64,000 nt of DNA from positions 682,001-746,000 of the forward strand of contig JAWKTK010000003.1 of NCBI GenBank assembly GCA_041399205.1, given 5' to 3'. Each line of letters begins with the position of its first letter. The first letter of the stretch is position 1. Below, in pieces: positions 1 through 9,440 of the stretch. The position numbers and the translations under genes are program-made. This DNA is from JAGQOZ01 sp041399205. GTDB lineage: Bacteria; Planctomycetota; Planctomycetia; Pirellulales; Pirellulaceae. The notes beneath the pieces are model-generated. The model did no database searches and was not told the origin of the DNA. It saw only the letters and a list, made by a program, of their open reading frames with translations.

Positions 1-554
1 CGCTGGGTGATTATGTGGATCGAGGCCCCGACAGCAAAGGTGTGCTCGATACGCTGATTCGATTAAAAGCAGAATTTGATGTTCGGCCGATTTTTGGCAA
101 CCACGAAGAGATGATGCTGACGGCGTTGGAAGGCAATCCGCCTCATGATTGGTTGCGTTACGGCGGCGTGGAAACATTGGATTCGTACGGCTTTTCCGGT
201 GACTTGGGAATTGTCCCGGAACATCACGTCGAATTCCTTCGCAACTGTGTAGACTATGTGGAAACGGACAAACATATTTTCTTGCACGCGAATTACATCT
301 ACGACGTACCGCTAGATCGACAAGACGAATTCCAGCTACGTTGGCGTTCGCTGATTGACGAAATGCCAGGTCCGCACATGAGTGGCAAGATTGCCGTCGT
401 CGGTCACACTCCGGACAAGACCGGCGAAATCCTAGATGTGGGCTTTCTGAAATGCATTGACACGTTTTGTTACGGCGGACAATGGCTCACCGCCCTGGAC
501 GTCCTGACAGGACAAGTCTGGCAAGCGAACGACCAAGGCGAATTGCGACCGTAA
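1..554 (+). CDS. PPP-family metallophosphatase (Ser/Thr phosphatase or Ap4A hydrolase type), 5' partial
   Basis: The gene enters from the left edge, so its start is not in the window. Reading in frame from base 3 gives L-G-D-Y-V-D-R-G-P-D-S, the GDxVDRG metal-binding motif. It is followed by GNHE (about base 99) and a later GHTP motif near base 405. This is the calcineurin-like phosphoesterase signature shared by bacterial PrpA/PphA protein phosphatases and symmetrical diadenosine tetraphosphatases. The first metal motif (GDxHG) must lie to the left. No signal peptide is visible in the part shown, so it is probably cytoplasmic. Phosphoprotein and dinucleotide substrates cannot be told apart from the sequence. 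Confidence 0.85.
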   Translation, partial: LGDYVDRGPDSKGVLDTLIRLKAEFDVRPIFGNHEEMMLTALEGNPPHDWLRYGGVETLDSYGFSGDLGIVPEHHVEFLRNCVDYVETDKHIFLHANYIYDVPLDRQDEFQLRWRSLIDEMPGPHMSGKIAVVGHTPDKTGEILDVGFLKCIDTFCYGGQWLTALDVLTGQVWQANDQGELRP

Positions 555-1193
555 TCGGTAGTGCACCATGCCAACCAGGATAATTGTCGATGCTTCATCG
601 CTTGCCACGAATAAAACAGACACCTGACGCAACAAACAGAAAACCAACCTGGCGTGGTCTGCTTTGACATACCTTGCTTGTCGCGGTGATTTCGGATTAG
701 GCAGGCTCCTTTCCGTGCCGCGATAATGCCCCCAGTCGGCTTGCTGGGCGGGAGCATCCGTTTTTTCGTTAGCACAGTTGGCTGGCACGCGATGCCCCGG
801 CTTGTCCGGCCAGAGCGAAAGTTTGTTGTCGCGAATTGACTGAGCTTTCTGCAGGACAGCGGTAGGGGAACCGTGGAGTCGACGCGTCGCCTTAACCACA
901 AAGCTCGACGCAGTAGGACTTCCAAGTTCCATTTGTTTTTTCTTGGCATATTGCGCGTCTTACCGAATACTTGCAATTCTTTGTGGCGAGTCTAATTGTT
1001 AATCTTTCAGCCGATTGCGTCGCTTTGCCAGACCGCCTAGAATCACTGCGAAACGGGGAGGAGTCTTTGCCCTGTTTCGCGATTTCGTAGTTGGTCTTTG
1101 CACATCTCACATCTTGAATGGAATGAACGCAAGGAAGGCGGAATTGCGGCGTCGCTAAATGATTGGCCTGCTTTGATGAGTGCAAGATGCCCG
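555..1193. other. Intergenic spacer, no gene recognised
   Basis: About 640 bases separate the phosphatase from the giant secreted protein. The minus-strand open frames here have no recognisable domain or ribosome site. No tRNA, strong hairpin with T-tract or convincing -35/-10 pair was found. It probably carries the promoter of the downstream gene. Confidence 0.4.
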
Positions 1194-4100
1194 ATGAGAA
1201 AATCACGAACGGCTCGGTTCGAGTTCCTGGAGTCTCGCAAGTTATTGACTGTCAACTATCTGGATGCGGGATCGGTTGCCGATTCTTCGACCGAATTAGT
1301 GGTCGCCGGTATTGATGTGAACGCCGATCGCCAAATCGATCTCGTTTCGTTTGGCGCGTCCAGCGTGGTGTGGCGAACAAATTCGTCAGGAGAATTTGGT
1401 TCGCCCATCACCATTGCCAATGTCAGCGCTGCCGATGTGGTAGCGGTGGACTTTGATGCGGATGGTGACACGGATCTGCTCACCAGTTCTGTGGTAACGA
1501 ACGGCTTGGGCGAAATCGCATGGTATTCCAACGGCGATGGTGCAGCTGGTTTTGGAGCAAAGACGTCACTGATTGCCAACGTCAATGTCAGTGATATCGA
1601 ATTAGCCGATTTGGATGGCGATGGTGACCGTGACTTGATTGGACTTCGATCAACCGATATGGGTGCCGAATTGTTCTGGGCCGCCAATCAAAACGGTTCG
1701 CTGCAACTGCCTACCGTCACCATTGACGTTTTTTCCAGTCAGCCTAGGAATCTCAAACTAGGCGACATCGATGGTGATGGCGATATCGACGTCCTGGGCT
1801 GGAACAACGATACGTTTCAATGGTGGGCCAACAACGGCAGCGGCATTTTTGGTGACAGTCAGTTGGCAGTCGACTTAGAAGGTGCTCAAGTCAGCGAACC
1901 TCGACTGGTGGACCTCAACAATGACGATGCCTTAGACCTGCTGTATTCGTCCATTGGCACGCTTTACTGGCATGCAAACAATCAATCGAATACTTCGCCT
2001 GGGTTTGGCCCCGCGCAAACCATCCGAGAAACATCTGCCGTCTTGGCGGCAACTGCGCCGATCGTGGTGGACGCAGATGCGGATGACGATCAAGACATCA
2101 TTGCGCTATCCACCACGGGTAACCAAGTGGTGTCGATCGAAAATTTGGGAGATGGGACGTTTAGTCCTGAACAGGTCTTGCTGGAGAACTTCAGTTTTCC
2201 GTCCAAGGCTATCACGTTTTCTATAGACAATGATGCCGACCAAGACTTGCTGGTCAGTGGCCTCAGCGGCACTCGGATTCTAACCAACCAACTCCATCAA
2301 CCCGCTCTGGAAGAGGTTTCGATTTCCATCGGCGCGCAGTCGGTGGTCATCTACGATCGAGCGACCGGGAGCGTGCGACTGGAAACGGCGACTCCCATTC
2401 GCACGTTGGAAATCCTGTCGCGCGAAGCTCGATTCGTCACGTCAGCCGCGGAAAACCTAGGCGGTGAAGACGACATCGTTCGCATTGGTCGCATCTTCAA
2501 GTCGAATGACACGGGCTTCACCGATATTTCGTTCGGAAATATTTTGCCAACGGGCCTGTCGGATCAAGACGTGATTGCCGATCTGGTCATCAATGGGCGC
2601 ACTTTGGCAAATCAGATTGTGGCCAATCATCGAGTGGAAATTGATTTGCAACTGGTGGACCAGAATGACCAGCCGGTGACCGTAGTCAACGTGGGCGATT
2701 CGTTTTTCTTGAAGGCCGTTGTCAATGACAATCGGTCGGGCGCTATTGACCAAGAAAATCTAGGAGTCCTTGCTGCGTATTTTGATGTGTCTTACGCGGG
2801 AGAACTAGTGACGGCCACGGTACCTCGCACCTTTCAATTCTCGCCCGCTTTTCCAAACTCGCGATCGGGGAACTTCGGCCAAGGGCGGTTTGACGAAGTT
2901 GGCGCTCAGGCAGATGCTAACGCAGAAGGAACACGTCAAGCCGAACTCTTCCGCATTTCCATGCAGGCTACCAATGTCGGTACCGTAACCTTCATCGCCA
3001 GTCCTGCCGGAGACTTACCGGCGCATGATGTTTTCCTGTTTGGCGTTGACGATGCCATCGGGGAAGCCGAAGTCGACTATCAAACGGTAAGTCTGGCCAT
3101 CACGCAACCGACACCCGGCCCCGTCGATCCCACTGAACCAAACGATACCGTGGGCACCGCGTTTGCCTTGCCCAGCGCCACGTCGGTGCGTCATACGGGA
3201 TCGCAAATTGAATCGAATACGGACCAAGATGTTTTTCGCTACGTGCCACCCACCACCGGTTGGCTCGAATTCGACCTGGCAACTCGAGCGGAAGTGGCGG
3301 GTGGCGTGCTGATGGAAGTCTTGAATCGAGATCAGCAAGTCGTCCGAGTTCAATCCGGTACGATTTCCGCGGGCAGTCAATCGTTCCGAGTGACCTTGCC
3401 GGTGGTGCAAAACCAGCCGATCTATTTTCGCATTTCCGGTGCGAACCCGTTCGCCTACACCTTGGATTTAGCGAATCGAGCGGCCGTGGTGCCTCGAACC
3501 GTTTCGCTCGCTCCAGCCAGTGACACAGGCGCGTCACCCACCGACCGAATCACTCGCGACGCAACTCCGCGGCTGCTGATCCAAGCCGATTTGACGCCCA
3601 TGGGTACCGCAGGCGTGGCACTGCTGGGATCGTTGGCCGCCAATGACGGGACTCAAGAGGGCGCTGCGGTGGAAGTGACGCTGACCAATTTGGAAACGGG
3701 AAACACTTACCGAGGCTTTGCGGATCGACTTTCGCCCACATCGCTGTTGTATGCGTACACGCCCAGCGAAGCGGTTCCGGACGGAGACTACTTTGTGACG
3801 TCGCAGGTTCGCGTTTTTGCGGCGGAGCGGCTTTCGCCTCCCGACCCGCTTCCCCAATTGGTCAATGGTGCCGGTGCCGATTCGGCCGCCACGTCAATCT
3901 TGGTCGACACCGTCGTTCCGTGTGAAGAAGGTGACGGCACGGATTACAAGTTTGTTGGTAATGATTCGGGCCGATTTAATGCGGACGGAGTGACAAGGAC
4001 AAGTCAGCTGTTGTTCAGTGGTCGAGCGGAAGCGGATGCGTACGTCAATCTGCGAGCGACCGACGTTTCAACCGGGTTGGTGGTGTACGTCGGTTCGCCT

Positions 4101-6743
4101 CGAGTAAGCAATGATCTGGCCGACGGCGTGGAAGACGGCTTTGGCGTGTGGAATTTGACCACGCCCGCTTTGTCAGACGGTGTGTATCAATTTCAAATCG
4201 AAGTGGGCGATGCCGCTGGGAACCGAGCGTTCTGTGGTGATACGGTGCGAATCGAAATTGACACCGATGCGCCTCGCTTTCCGCAATTCGTGTTGCTAGA
4301 CAACGCGGACCAACCGCTAGTGGGCGACACGCAGCGAATCAGTCGGCCCAAGCTGGCCATTAGTGTGGACGATGTGACCGAAAGTGGTCACTTGTTTGCC
4401 GACAACTTGCGGTACCGAGTGATCGATCGATTCAATGGTACGGCAGAAGTGGTGCTGTACGATTCCAGTCGAGACAACGCGGTGACGGCCATCACCGACG
4501 ACGCGGACGACCTGACCGATTTGAACGAATTGACCATCCAGCTGCCTGACCAAGCGTTCACTTTGGACGGCGAATCTTCGGCCGTGATGGACGTGGATGG
4601 GCAAGGTGTGTTACGCGACGGCTTACACGCGATTGTGCTGGAAGTGGTCGATCGAGCTGGCAATATTGTGCGAACCGAACGGACTTCGATTCGGATTGAT
4701 ACCAGTTCGCCGCGCATCTACTTCGGCACGCCCGATAGCGACACCGACGGATTGGCCGCTAACAGCGATTCAGGCATCTTGGCGGCTCCACAGACTTTTG
4801 CCGACCGCTTGACCAACGAGCGTTTTCCCGAATTCTACGGTATGGCGCAACCCGGTTCCTTGGTGCAGCTGTACGTGGTCAAAGACGCCAAACTCACTGA
4901 CGATCCGCTGGACGACTCGGTGGAGCTGATTGGTCAAACCACGGTGCCTGATTTGGCGGGTTCGAATGACAATACCTTGGCAGCGTGGCAAGTTCAGTCG
5001 GTGGCTGACTTCGCTTCGTTGGTGCCTCAGGGACCAGTGCGAGTGCGCGCGGTTGCCGTCGATGCGTTTGGTAATAGTGGCTTTGATCCCGTTACGGGCG
5101 TGTCTGACTTGTATGACGATTTGGTCTTCTACTTGGATACCGAAGGGCCTCGGATTCGCGACGTCAAACAAGGTTCGTCCGGGATCAGCGTGTTCCGAGA
5201 CAGTGCATTACGGCCCGACAATCTGGTGAGCAGCTTGGTGGTGCAGTTGGAAAGTAATTTTGCCGCGCCGGTCGATACCAACGGGATTGTGGCGGCGACG
5301 TTGCTGGGTAATCCAAAACACTATCAGTTGGTGGGTGATCGTACGGGTAACGTGACGATTTTGGCGGCCAATCCGTTGCGCGCGGCCAACGGCACGGTGG
5401 TGTCGGTGGAGCTGGTGGTGCATGACGCGGGTGGCGATGGACGAATTGATTCGGTGGACGACGTTGGTTCGCCTCTGGCCGACGACACCTACACGCTGAC
5501 CGTTTCCGACGCCATTACCGATTGGGCTGGCAACGCGTTAGACGGCGAATCGATCACCCTTTCGCCTATCATTGCAGAGAACGGTCAAGTCAGTCCGGCC
5601 GGCGCGCTGCCATCCGGTGATCGACAGCCGGGCGGCAACTTTAGGGCTCGTTTCACTATCGATAGCCGACCGGAAATTGGCGCGTGGAATCAAGGGACGG
5701 CTCGACTGGACCTGAACGGCAACGGTCAATTCGATCCGCAGGCAACCGGAGCCAAAAATGATGATCAAGCGTTTCGCATGGGCTTCATCACGGACTATTT
5801 GTTTAGTGGTAATTTCGCGATTTCGGGCGCGGCGGACGGCTTTGATAAGCTGGCAGCCTATGGTCGGACCAGTTCCGGCTGGCGGTGGTTGATTGACACC
5901 GACAACGATGGCAACGCCGATCCCTTGACCGGTATTCCGGATGGAAACATTGATGGCTTCCCGATAGCGGCCGATTTTGATCGGAATCCGAACAACGGCG
6001 ATGAAGTGGGTGTCTTTACCGGATCGACTTGGCATTTGGATACGAATCACAATTTCCGAGTGGCCGATAACGGCGCGATTCAAACGGCCATGCGAGGTTT
6101 CCCGATTGCCGGCGATTTTGACGGCGACGGCATCTACGATTTGGGAACGTATCGCAATGATGTGCGACGATTTGAATTCAGTTTGAGCAGTCGTTCGAAC
6201 GGCGTGCCCAATGGTGCGGTGCATCGCATTTTGTATTCGGACATTTCCGGCGTGTTAGCTCGTCCCGTCGCTGCCGACATGAACCAAGACGGCATCACTG
6301 ATATTGGTTTGTGGTCTCCGGCCAACGACGGTTCCAACACAGGGAATTATTTCTTTTGGGTTTCCGCAAATGGGCAATCGGTTTTGAATCGAGTGGAAAC
6401 GGGCGAACTCGGTCCGACCGTTCCGTTCACGCCGCAACCGTTTGGCCCCGATCTCTTCTATCAATTTGACGTGGCGGACAGCTTGCCGCTGGTGGGCAAC
6501 TTTGATCCTCCGGTCTTTGGCAAACAAGTCGGCGTTGCGAATGCAGACATAGATCAAGTTCGCTTCAGCGCCTTCGATGCGACGTTGGTCGCCACGGTGG
6601 GTGAAGTGAGTTCGCTGCATTTGGGCGCGGTCGCGCAGTCACAGTTGCCGTTTGTTGTCGAATTGGATGCCAACGCGCCCGACTGGGCTTTCGGTCGAAC
6701 AGAATCGTCTTGTCTACGAAGCAGACGCGTCGGCGATCGGTGA
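1194..6743 (+). CDS. Giant secreted FG-GAP/Ig-like surface protein, N-terminal part before a frameshift
   Basis: The likely start is the ATG at 1194, which begins MRKSRTARFEFLESRKLL, the planctomycete LExR/D-x-LL N-terminal sorting motif. A TTG at 1098 or ATG at 1176 would only add atypical residues. Next come seven FG-GAP/VCBS-type calcium motifs (DFDADGDTD, DLDGDGDRD, DIDGDGDID and similar), consistent with a seven-bladed propeller. A cohesin-like beta module follows (about 2630-3100), then a pre-peptidase-type segment, several Ig-like bacterial modules, and a second group of FG-GAP-like motifs near the end. The frame closes on an unrelated tail (after ...NAPDWAF), while the neighbouring frame continues the protein from about 6688. 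Role inferred: extracellular or cell-surface adhesion/structural protein. Ligand unknown. Confidence 0.75.
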   Translation: MRKSRTARFEFLESRKLLTVNYLDAGSVADSSTELVVAGIDVNADRQIDLVSFGASSVVWRTNSSGEFGSPITIANVSAADVVAVDFDADGDTDLLTSSVVTNGLGEIAWYSNGDGAAGFGAKTSLIANVNVSDIELADLDGDGDRDLIGLRSTDMGAELFWAANQNGSLQLPTVTIDVFSSQPRNLKLGDIDGDGDIDVLGWNNDTFQWWANNGSGIFGDSQLAVDLEGAQVSEPRLVDLNNDDALDLLYSSIGTLYWHANNQSNTSPGFGPAQTIRETSAVLAATAPIVVDADADDDQDIIALSTTGNQVVSIENLGDGTFSPEQVLLENFSFPSKAITFSIDNDADQDLLVSGLSGTRILTNQLHQPALEEVSISIGAQSVVIYDRATGSVRLETATPIRTLEILSREARFVTSAAENLGGEDDIVRIGRIFKSNDTGFTDISFGNILPTGLSDQDVIADLVINGRTLANQIVANHRVEIDLQLVDQNDQPVTVVNVGDSFFLKAVVNDNRSGAIDQENLGVLAAYFDVSYAGELVTATVPRTFQFSPAFPNSRSGNFGQGRFDEVGAQADANAEGTRQAELFRISMQATNVGTVTFIASPAGDLPAHDVFLFGVDDAIGEAEVDYQTVSLAITQPTPGPVDPTEPNDTVGTAFALPSATSVRHTGSQIESNTDQDVFRYVPPTTGWLEFDLATRAEVAGGVLMEVLNRDQQVVRVQSGTISAGSQSFRVTLPVVQNQPIYFRISGANPFAYTLDLANRAAVVPRTVSLAPASDTGASPTDRITRDATPRLLIQADLTPMGTAGVALLGSLAANDGTQEGAAVEVTLTNLETGNTYRGFADRLSPTSLLYAYTPSEAVPDGDYFVTSQVRVFAAERLSPPDPLPQLVNGAGADSAATSILVDTVVPCEEGDGTDYKFVGNDSGRFNADGVTRTSQLLFSGRAEADAYVNLRATDVSTGLVVYVGSPRVSNDLADGVEDGFGVWNLTTPALSDGVYQFQIEVGDAAGNRAFCGDTVRIEIDTDAPRFPQFVLLDNADQPLVGDTQRISRPKLAISVDDVTESGHLFADNLRYRVIDRFNGTAEVVLYDSSRDNAVTAITDDADDLTDLNELTIQLPDQAFTLDGESSAVMDVDGQGVLRDGLHAIVLEVVDRAGNIVRTERTSIRIDTSSPRIYFGTPDSDTDGLAANSDSGILAAPQTFADRLTNERFPEFYGMAQPGSLVQLYVVKDAKLTDDPLDDSVELIGQTTVPDLAGSNDNTLAAWQVQSVADFASLVPQGPVRVRAVAVDAFGNSGFDPVTGVSDLYDDLVFYLDTEGPRIRDVKQGSSGISVFRDSALRPDNLVSSLVVQLESNFAAPVDTNGIVAATLLGNPKHYQLVGDRTGNVTILAANPLRAANGTVVSVELVVHDAGGDGRIDSVDDVGSPLADDTYTLTVSDAITDWAGNALDGESITLSPIIAENGQVSPAGALPSGDRQPGGNFRARFTIDSRPEIGAWNQGTARLDLNGNGQFDPQATGAKNDDQAFRMGFITDYLFSGNFAISGAADGFDKLAAYGRTSSGWRWLIDTDNDGNADPLTGIPDGNIDGFPIAADFDRNPNNGDEVGVFTGSTWHLDTNHNFRVADNGAIQTAMRGFPIAGDFDGDGIYDLGTYRNDVRRFEFSLSSRSNGVPNGAVHRILYSDISGVLARPVAADMNQDGITDIGLWSPANDGSNTGNYFFWVSANGQSVLNRVETGELGPTVPFTPQPFGPDLFYQFDVADSLPLVGNFDPPVFGKQVGVANADIDQVRFSAFDATLVATVGEVSSLHLGAVAQSQLPFVVELDANAPDWAFGRTESSCLRSRRVGDR

Positions 6744-7725
6744 ACTGTACGTGCCATTGCGGCTGGTTCGATCCGATGGCGAAGTCGCTAGTTCCATGCT
6801 GACCATTCGCCATGCGGAATTGGAGGAACCGGTCGGTTCGGTTGAACCACCCGTAACCGAAACGGCCACGCCCGAGTTGGTCGCACCGACTTCGCCCCAT
6901 GATTCAGGTGCATCGGTACTGGAGCGAAGAATTGAATTGGCGGCGTCACCCGACGGGCAGCTCATGGCCTTTGATCAACGGTTGAAGTTGGACGCGCAGG
7001 ACGAATTAGCCGGCGCTGTGGTGGTTCACTTTGTGTTGCCGCCGTCCATGGCAAGTGACTATTCAGTTGAGCTTGACGCAACTTCAGCCAAGGGATGGGA
7101 ACAGCTGGGTCCGACGTTGTTCCGTGTCGAGCTATCGGACGCGGATCAGCAGGAAGCGGCATTCGTCTATTCCTTGGTTCGCAACAGCGACGGCGCGATT
7201 CGGCGATCCAGTGCGTTCCTGTTCGTCCAACGCACGTCCAGCGACACGGCACCGCTGGACGATTCCGTCACCCGTGATGCGCCGACCGTTGTTGCGCCGA
7301 GCGATGAAGCATCGTCGACTGACGAGTTGGAGATGCCGCAAGATGCGGTCCAGCCTGCATTACCTCCGGCGCCGGCAATTTCAAAGCCGGCGGTTGCGTC
7401 TACTGGGCCGTTCGCGGTCTTGGCGTTCGACCAGCGCATTCAACTGGGTGATCGCAAACAGTTGGAACTGAACTTGAGTGACTTTGTTGCATTGCGTAGC
7501 GATGTATCGAACGTTCGCTTCGAAATCACAGCCGCCGATTTGGGCGAAATCAGTTTGAGCGACAATGTCGTTCGCTACACAACCACAACAGCGAATGTAA
7601 CCGGTGAAGATTTCTTTACGTTTACGGCCATCACTGCGGACGGGCAGCGCGCGAGTGCTCGAGTGACACTTCAGCTGCTGAACGAAGCCAGCCATATCGA
7701 CAATCTGTTTGCGGACGGGGCGTAG
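6688..7725 (+). CDS. C-terminal part of the giant secreted protein (frame-shifted continuation)
   Basis: This frame overlaps the end of the preceding one and has no plausible start or ribosome site. It reads smoothly on from the upstream protein: ...ANAPDWAF joins to SVEQNRLVYEADA. Removing one base near 6690 (in GGGCTTTCGG) restores a single frame of about 2175 codons from 1194. The segment holds low-complexity Pro/Ser/Thr linkers and two similar beta-rich modules (each with an 'AFDQR' start), ending ...DNLFADGA. It is best read as the C-terminus of the 1194 gene rather than a gene of its own. No PEP-CTERM or dockerin end is visible. Confidence 0.65.
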   Translation, partial: LSVEQNRLVYEADASAIGELYVPLRLVRSDGEVASSMLTIRHAELEEPVGSVEPPVTETATPELVAPTSPHDSGASVLERRIELAASPDGQLMAFDQRLKLDAQDELAGAVVVHFVLPPSMASDYSVELDATSAKGWEQLGPTLFRVELSDADQQEAAFVYSLVRNSDGAIRRSSAFLFVQRTSSDTAPLDDSVTRDAPTVVAPSDEASSTDELEMPQDAVQPALPPAPAISKPAVASTGPFAVLAFDQRIQLGDRKQLELNLSDFVALRSDVSNVRFEITAADLGEISLSDNVVRYTTTTANVTGEDFFTFTAITADGQRASARVTLQLLNEASHIDNLFADGA

Positions 7726-8077
7726 CAGGACAGCGCCACATTGGCGCTTTCTGCCAGTGTGTGTCGTTCGTAGTCCCGCCCACGCCCTTCGGCGGAGTTG
7801 GTTTGATGAAGGTTGCCGCCTAAAGGCAGGACTACGAACCAATCATGGCGCTGCCCAGGTAGCAACCGTCCCGAAATGCGTTCCTGCGTGCGACGGCGGT
7901 GCGTAAAACAGTCGCGATCGACTTCGCAAAACGGTATACTCGGTGCGGAATGGTGGTTGGTGCGAACGAAGGCGGTTCGAACGAATCGAACGCGGCGGCT
8001 ACGTTTCGAGACAGGAACGACGCCGAAATTGGCGATGGCAATTCGAACAAATCTATTTACTTTGCGAGGACCTACTT
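7726..8077. other. Intergenic spacer with an inverted-repeat element
   Basis: About 350 bases lie between the frameshifted giant gene and the first PEP-CTERM gene. The spacer contains the imperfect palindromic element at 7767-7838, described separately, and presumably the promoter for the gene at 8078. A TATACT hexamer at 7935-7940 could serve as a -10, but no good -35 precedes it. Confidence 0.45.
7767..7838. repeat. Palindromic element with TTCGTAGTCC termini
   Basis: The element begins TTCGTAGTCCCGCC and ends GGCAGGACTACGAA, so its termini are about 14-bp inverted repeats with one mismatch. The interior contains further complementary GC-rich segments (CGCC...GGCGG and GCCGCC...). The layout resembles short dispersed hairpin repeats or MITE-like elements common in planctomycete spacers. 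That membership is inference, since no second full copy was seen in this window. Confidence 0.55.
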
Positions 8078-9337
8078 ATGTGTCACTACCGATGGCTGCT
8101 GATCTTTTCCGTTCTGTTTGCAACGCAACTTACAGCACAAGAACCGCTAGTTTGGTACACGTTTGACGAATCGGACGGGCCCGCTGTCGATTTAGGAATC
8201 GGCGACGCCGCAGATGCCACGTTCACTGCGAGTGCGACGAGAACGTCCAACACACCGAGTGGTTCTGGCATGGCATTGGATCTAACTGCGCCCGGTTTGG
8301 AGACGTACATTTCGGCGGGCGACGTGGCCAAGGTCGATACTCTGAGCCAATTCACCATGACGACTTGGATCTATTTGGAAGGCTTGAATGCCGATCAGGG
8401 TGGCAGTGGCAACGTTCGCCTATTGGCCAAGCAAGGCGTGGATCCGGCGTACGAAGGATTCTCGTGGAACTTGAATACTCCAAACGAAGGTGATCGAGCT
8501 GCCGACAACTTTCGCATGGGCATGTTTGTCGGTGGCGAAGACAACTTTGGCTTTGGCTTTTCCACGGAAGATCTGGGCGCCGACCAAGAATGGGTCTTTG
8601 TCGCCGTCAGCTACGACGGCACAACCGACCTGGAAAATCTATTCTATTATGTGGGTGACACGGAAAATGGTGTTCGCCAACTAGGTGATCCGTTGGATGT
8701 GTTTGCCGGACCGCTGGCCAGCAGCAGCGGCGTAGCGGAACTGGGGATTGGGAAAACAGATGCCGCCACGGGATTCGACTTCAGTCTAAACGGCTACCAA
8801 GACGACGTGCGCATTTACGGAGAAATCTTGACTGCCGATCAATTGGACGCCATTCGTCTAGAAAATCTCGGTTCGAATTTACTCGGTGACATCAATGCCA
8901 ACGGCAGTTTGGACGCCGGCGACCTGGACGCGTTGACTCAAGCAATCAATGCAAACGAGACAAGTTCGATCTACGACATGAACGGAGATGGAAATGTCAA
9001 CGCGGCGGATCGTGAAGCTTGGATTGTGGATGTTCGCAATACTTACTATGGAGATTCGAACTTAGACGGCGAATTCAGCAGTGCCGACTTTGTGGCTGTG
9101 TTCACTGCCGGTCAGTACGAAGACGCCGTAGCGGACAATTCCACTTGGGCGACCGGTGACTGGAATGGCGACGGCGATTTTGATTCCAGTGACTTCGTCG
9201 CCGCGTTCACTGCCGGCGGATATGAATTGGGACCAAAAGCGGCCGTAAGTGCGGTGCCTGAGCCAAATTGCCTGGCACTATTTGGGGGTGCGATTCTGGC
9301 AATGGTCACTTTGGTTCGCAGAAATGCGAAGAGATGA
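8078..9337 (+). CDS. LamG-domain, dockerin-like PEP-CTERM surface protein
   Basis: The start at 8078 is set by an AGGA box seven bases upstream and a clean signal peptide (MCHYRWLLIFSVLFATQLTAQ). The 419-aa product has a LamG/concanavalin-A-like lectin domain at about residues 25-270 (FTMTTWIYLEG, then a 'DDVRIYG' strand). Next is a calcium-binding cassette: GDINANGSLDAGD and DMNGDGNVNAAD, then two EF-hand-like DSNLDGEFSSADF and DWNGDGDFDSSDF units. It ends in a PEP-CTERM sorting signal: VPEP at residue 393, a hydrophobic stretch and a basic RRNAKR tail. It should be exported by Sec and cleaved or anchored by an exosortase such as the one at 12263. Carbohydrate binding is inferred from the fold. 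Confidence 0.88.
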   Translation: MCHYRWLLIFSVLFATQLTAQEPLVWYTFDESDGPAVDLGIGDAADATFTASATRTSNTPSGSGMALDLTAPGLETYISAGDVAKVDTLSQFTMTTWIYLEGLNADQGGSGNVRLLAKQGVDPAYEGFSWNLNTPNEGDRAADNFRMGMFVGGEDNFGFGFSTEDLGADQEWVFVAVSYDGTTDLENLFYYVGDTENGVRQLGDPLDVFAGPLASSSGVAELGIGKTDAATGFDFSLNGYQDDVRIYGEILTADQLDAIRLENLGSNLLGDINANGSLDAGDLDALTQAINANETSSIYDMNGDGNVNAADREAWIVDVRNTYYGDSNLDGEFSSADFVAVFTAGQYEDAVADNSTWATGDWNGDGDFDSSDFVAAFTAGGYELGPKAAVSAVPEPNCLALFGGAILAMVTLVRRNAKR

Positions 9338-9377
9338 TGAGTCTGATTATTTAATCGCATTGACATCAGCGCGGCGG

Positions 9378-9383
9378 TATAAT
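9378..9383 (+). promoter_or_regulatory. Candidate -10 element (TATAAT)
   Basis: A perfect TATAAT lies 57 bases upstream of the ATG at 9441, in the short gap after the preceding PEP-CTERM gene. A TTGACA occurs upstream, but with only about 12 bases between the two, too close for a standard sigma-70 promoter. Only the -10 is proposed. Confidence 0.3.
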
Positions 9384-9440
9384 CCGGCCGCGTATTTTAT
9401 TGGCGGCATGAGCCGTACTGCAATCAGAAGTGAGGTTTCC

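Noticed and set aside
770..810. Sigma-54 promoter near TGGCACG (about 780-790)
   Set aside because: The -24-like TGGCACG is present, but the -12 TTGC is missing at the right spacing.
5538..6224. 228-codon minus-strand frame in the giant FG-GAP gene
   Set aside because: It lies antisense to repeated calcium-motif coding sequence. No start signal or recognisable domain.
6680..6700. Programmed ribosomal frameshift in the giant protein
   Set aside because: No slippery heptamer or downstream structure stands out, and other genes in the window show similar single-base shifts. A plain indel is the simpler explanation.
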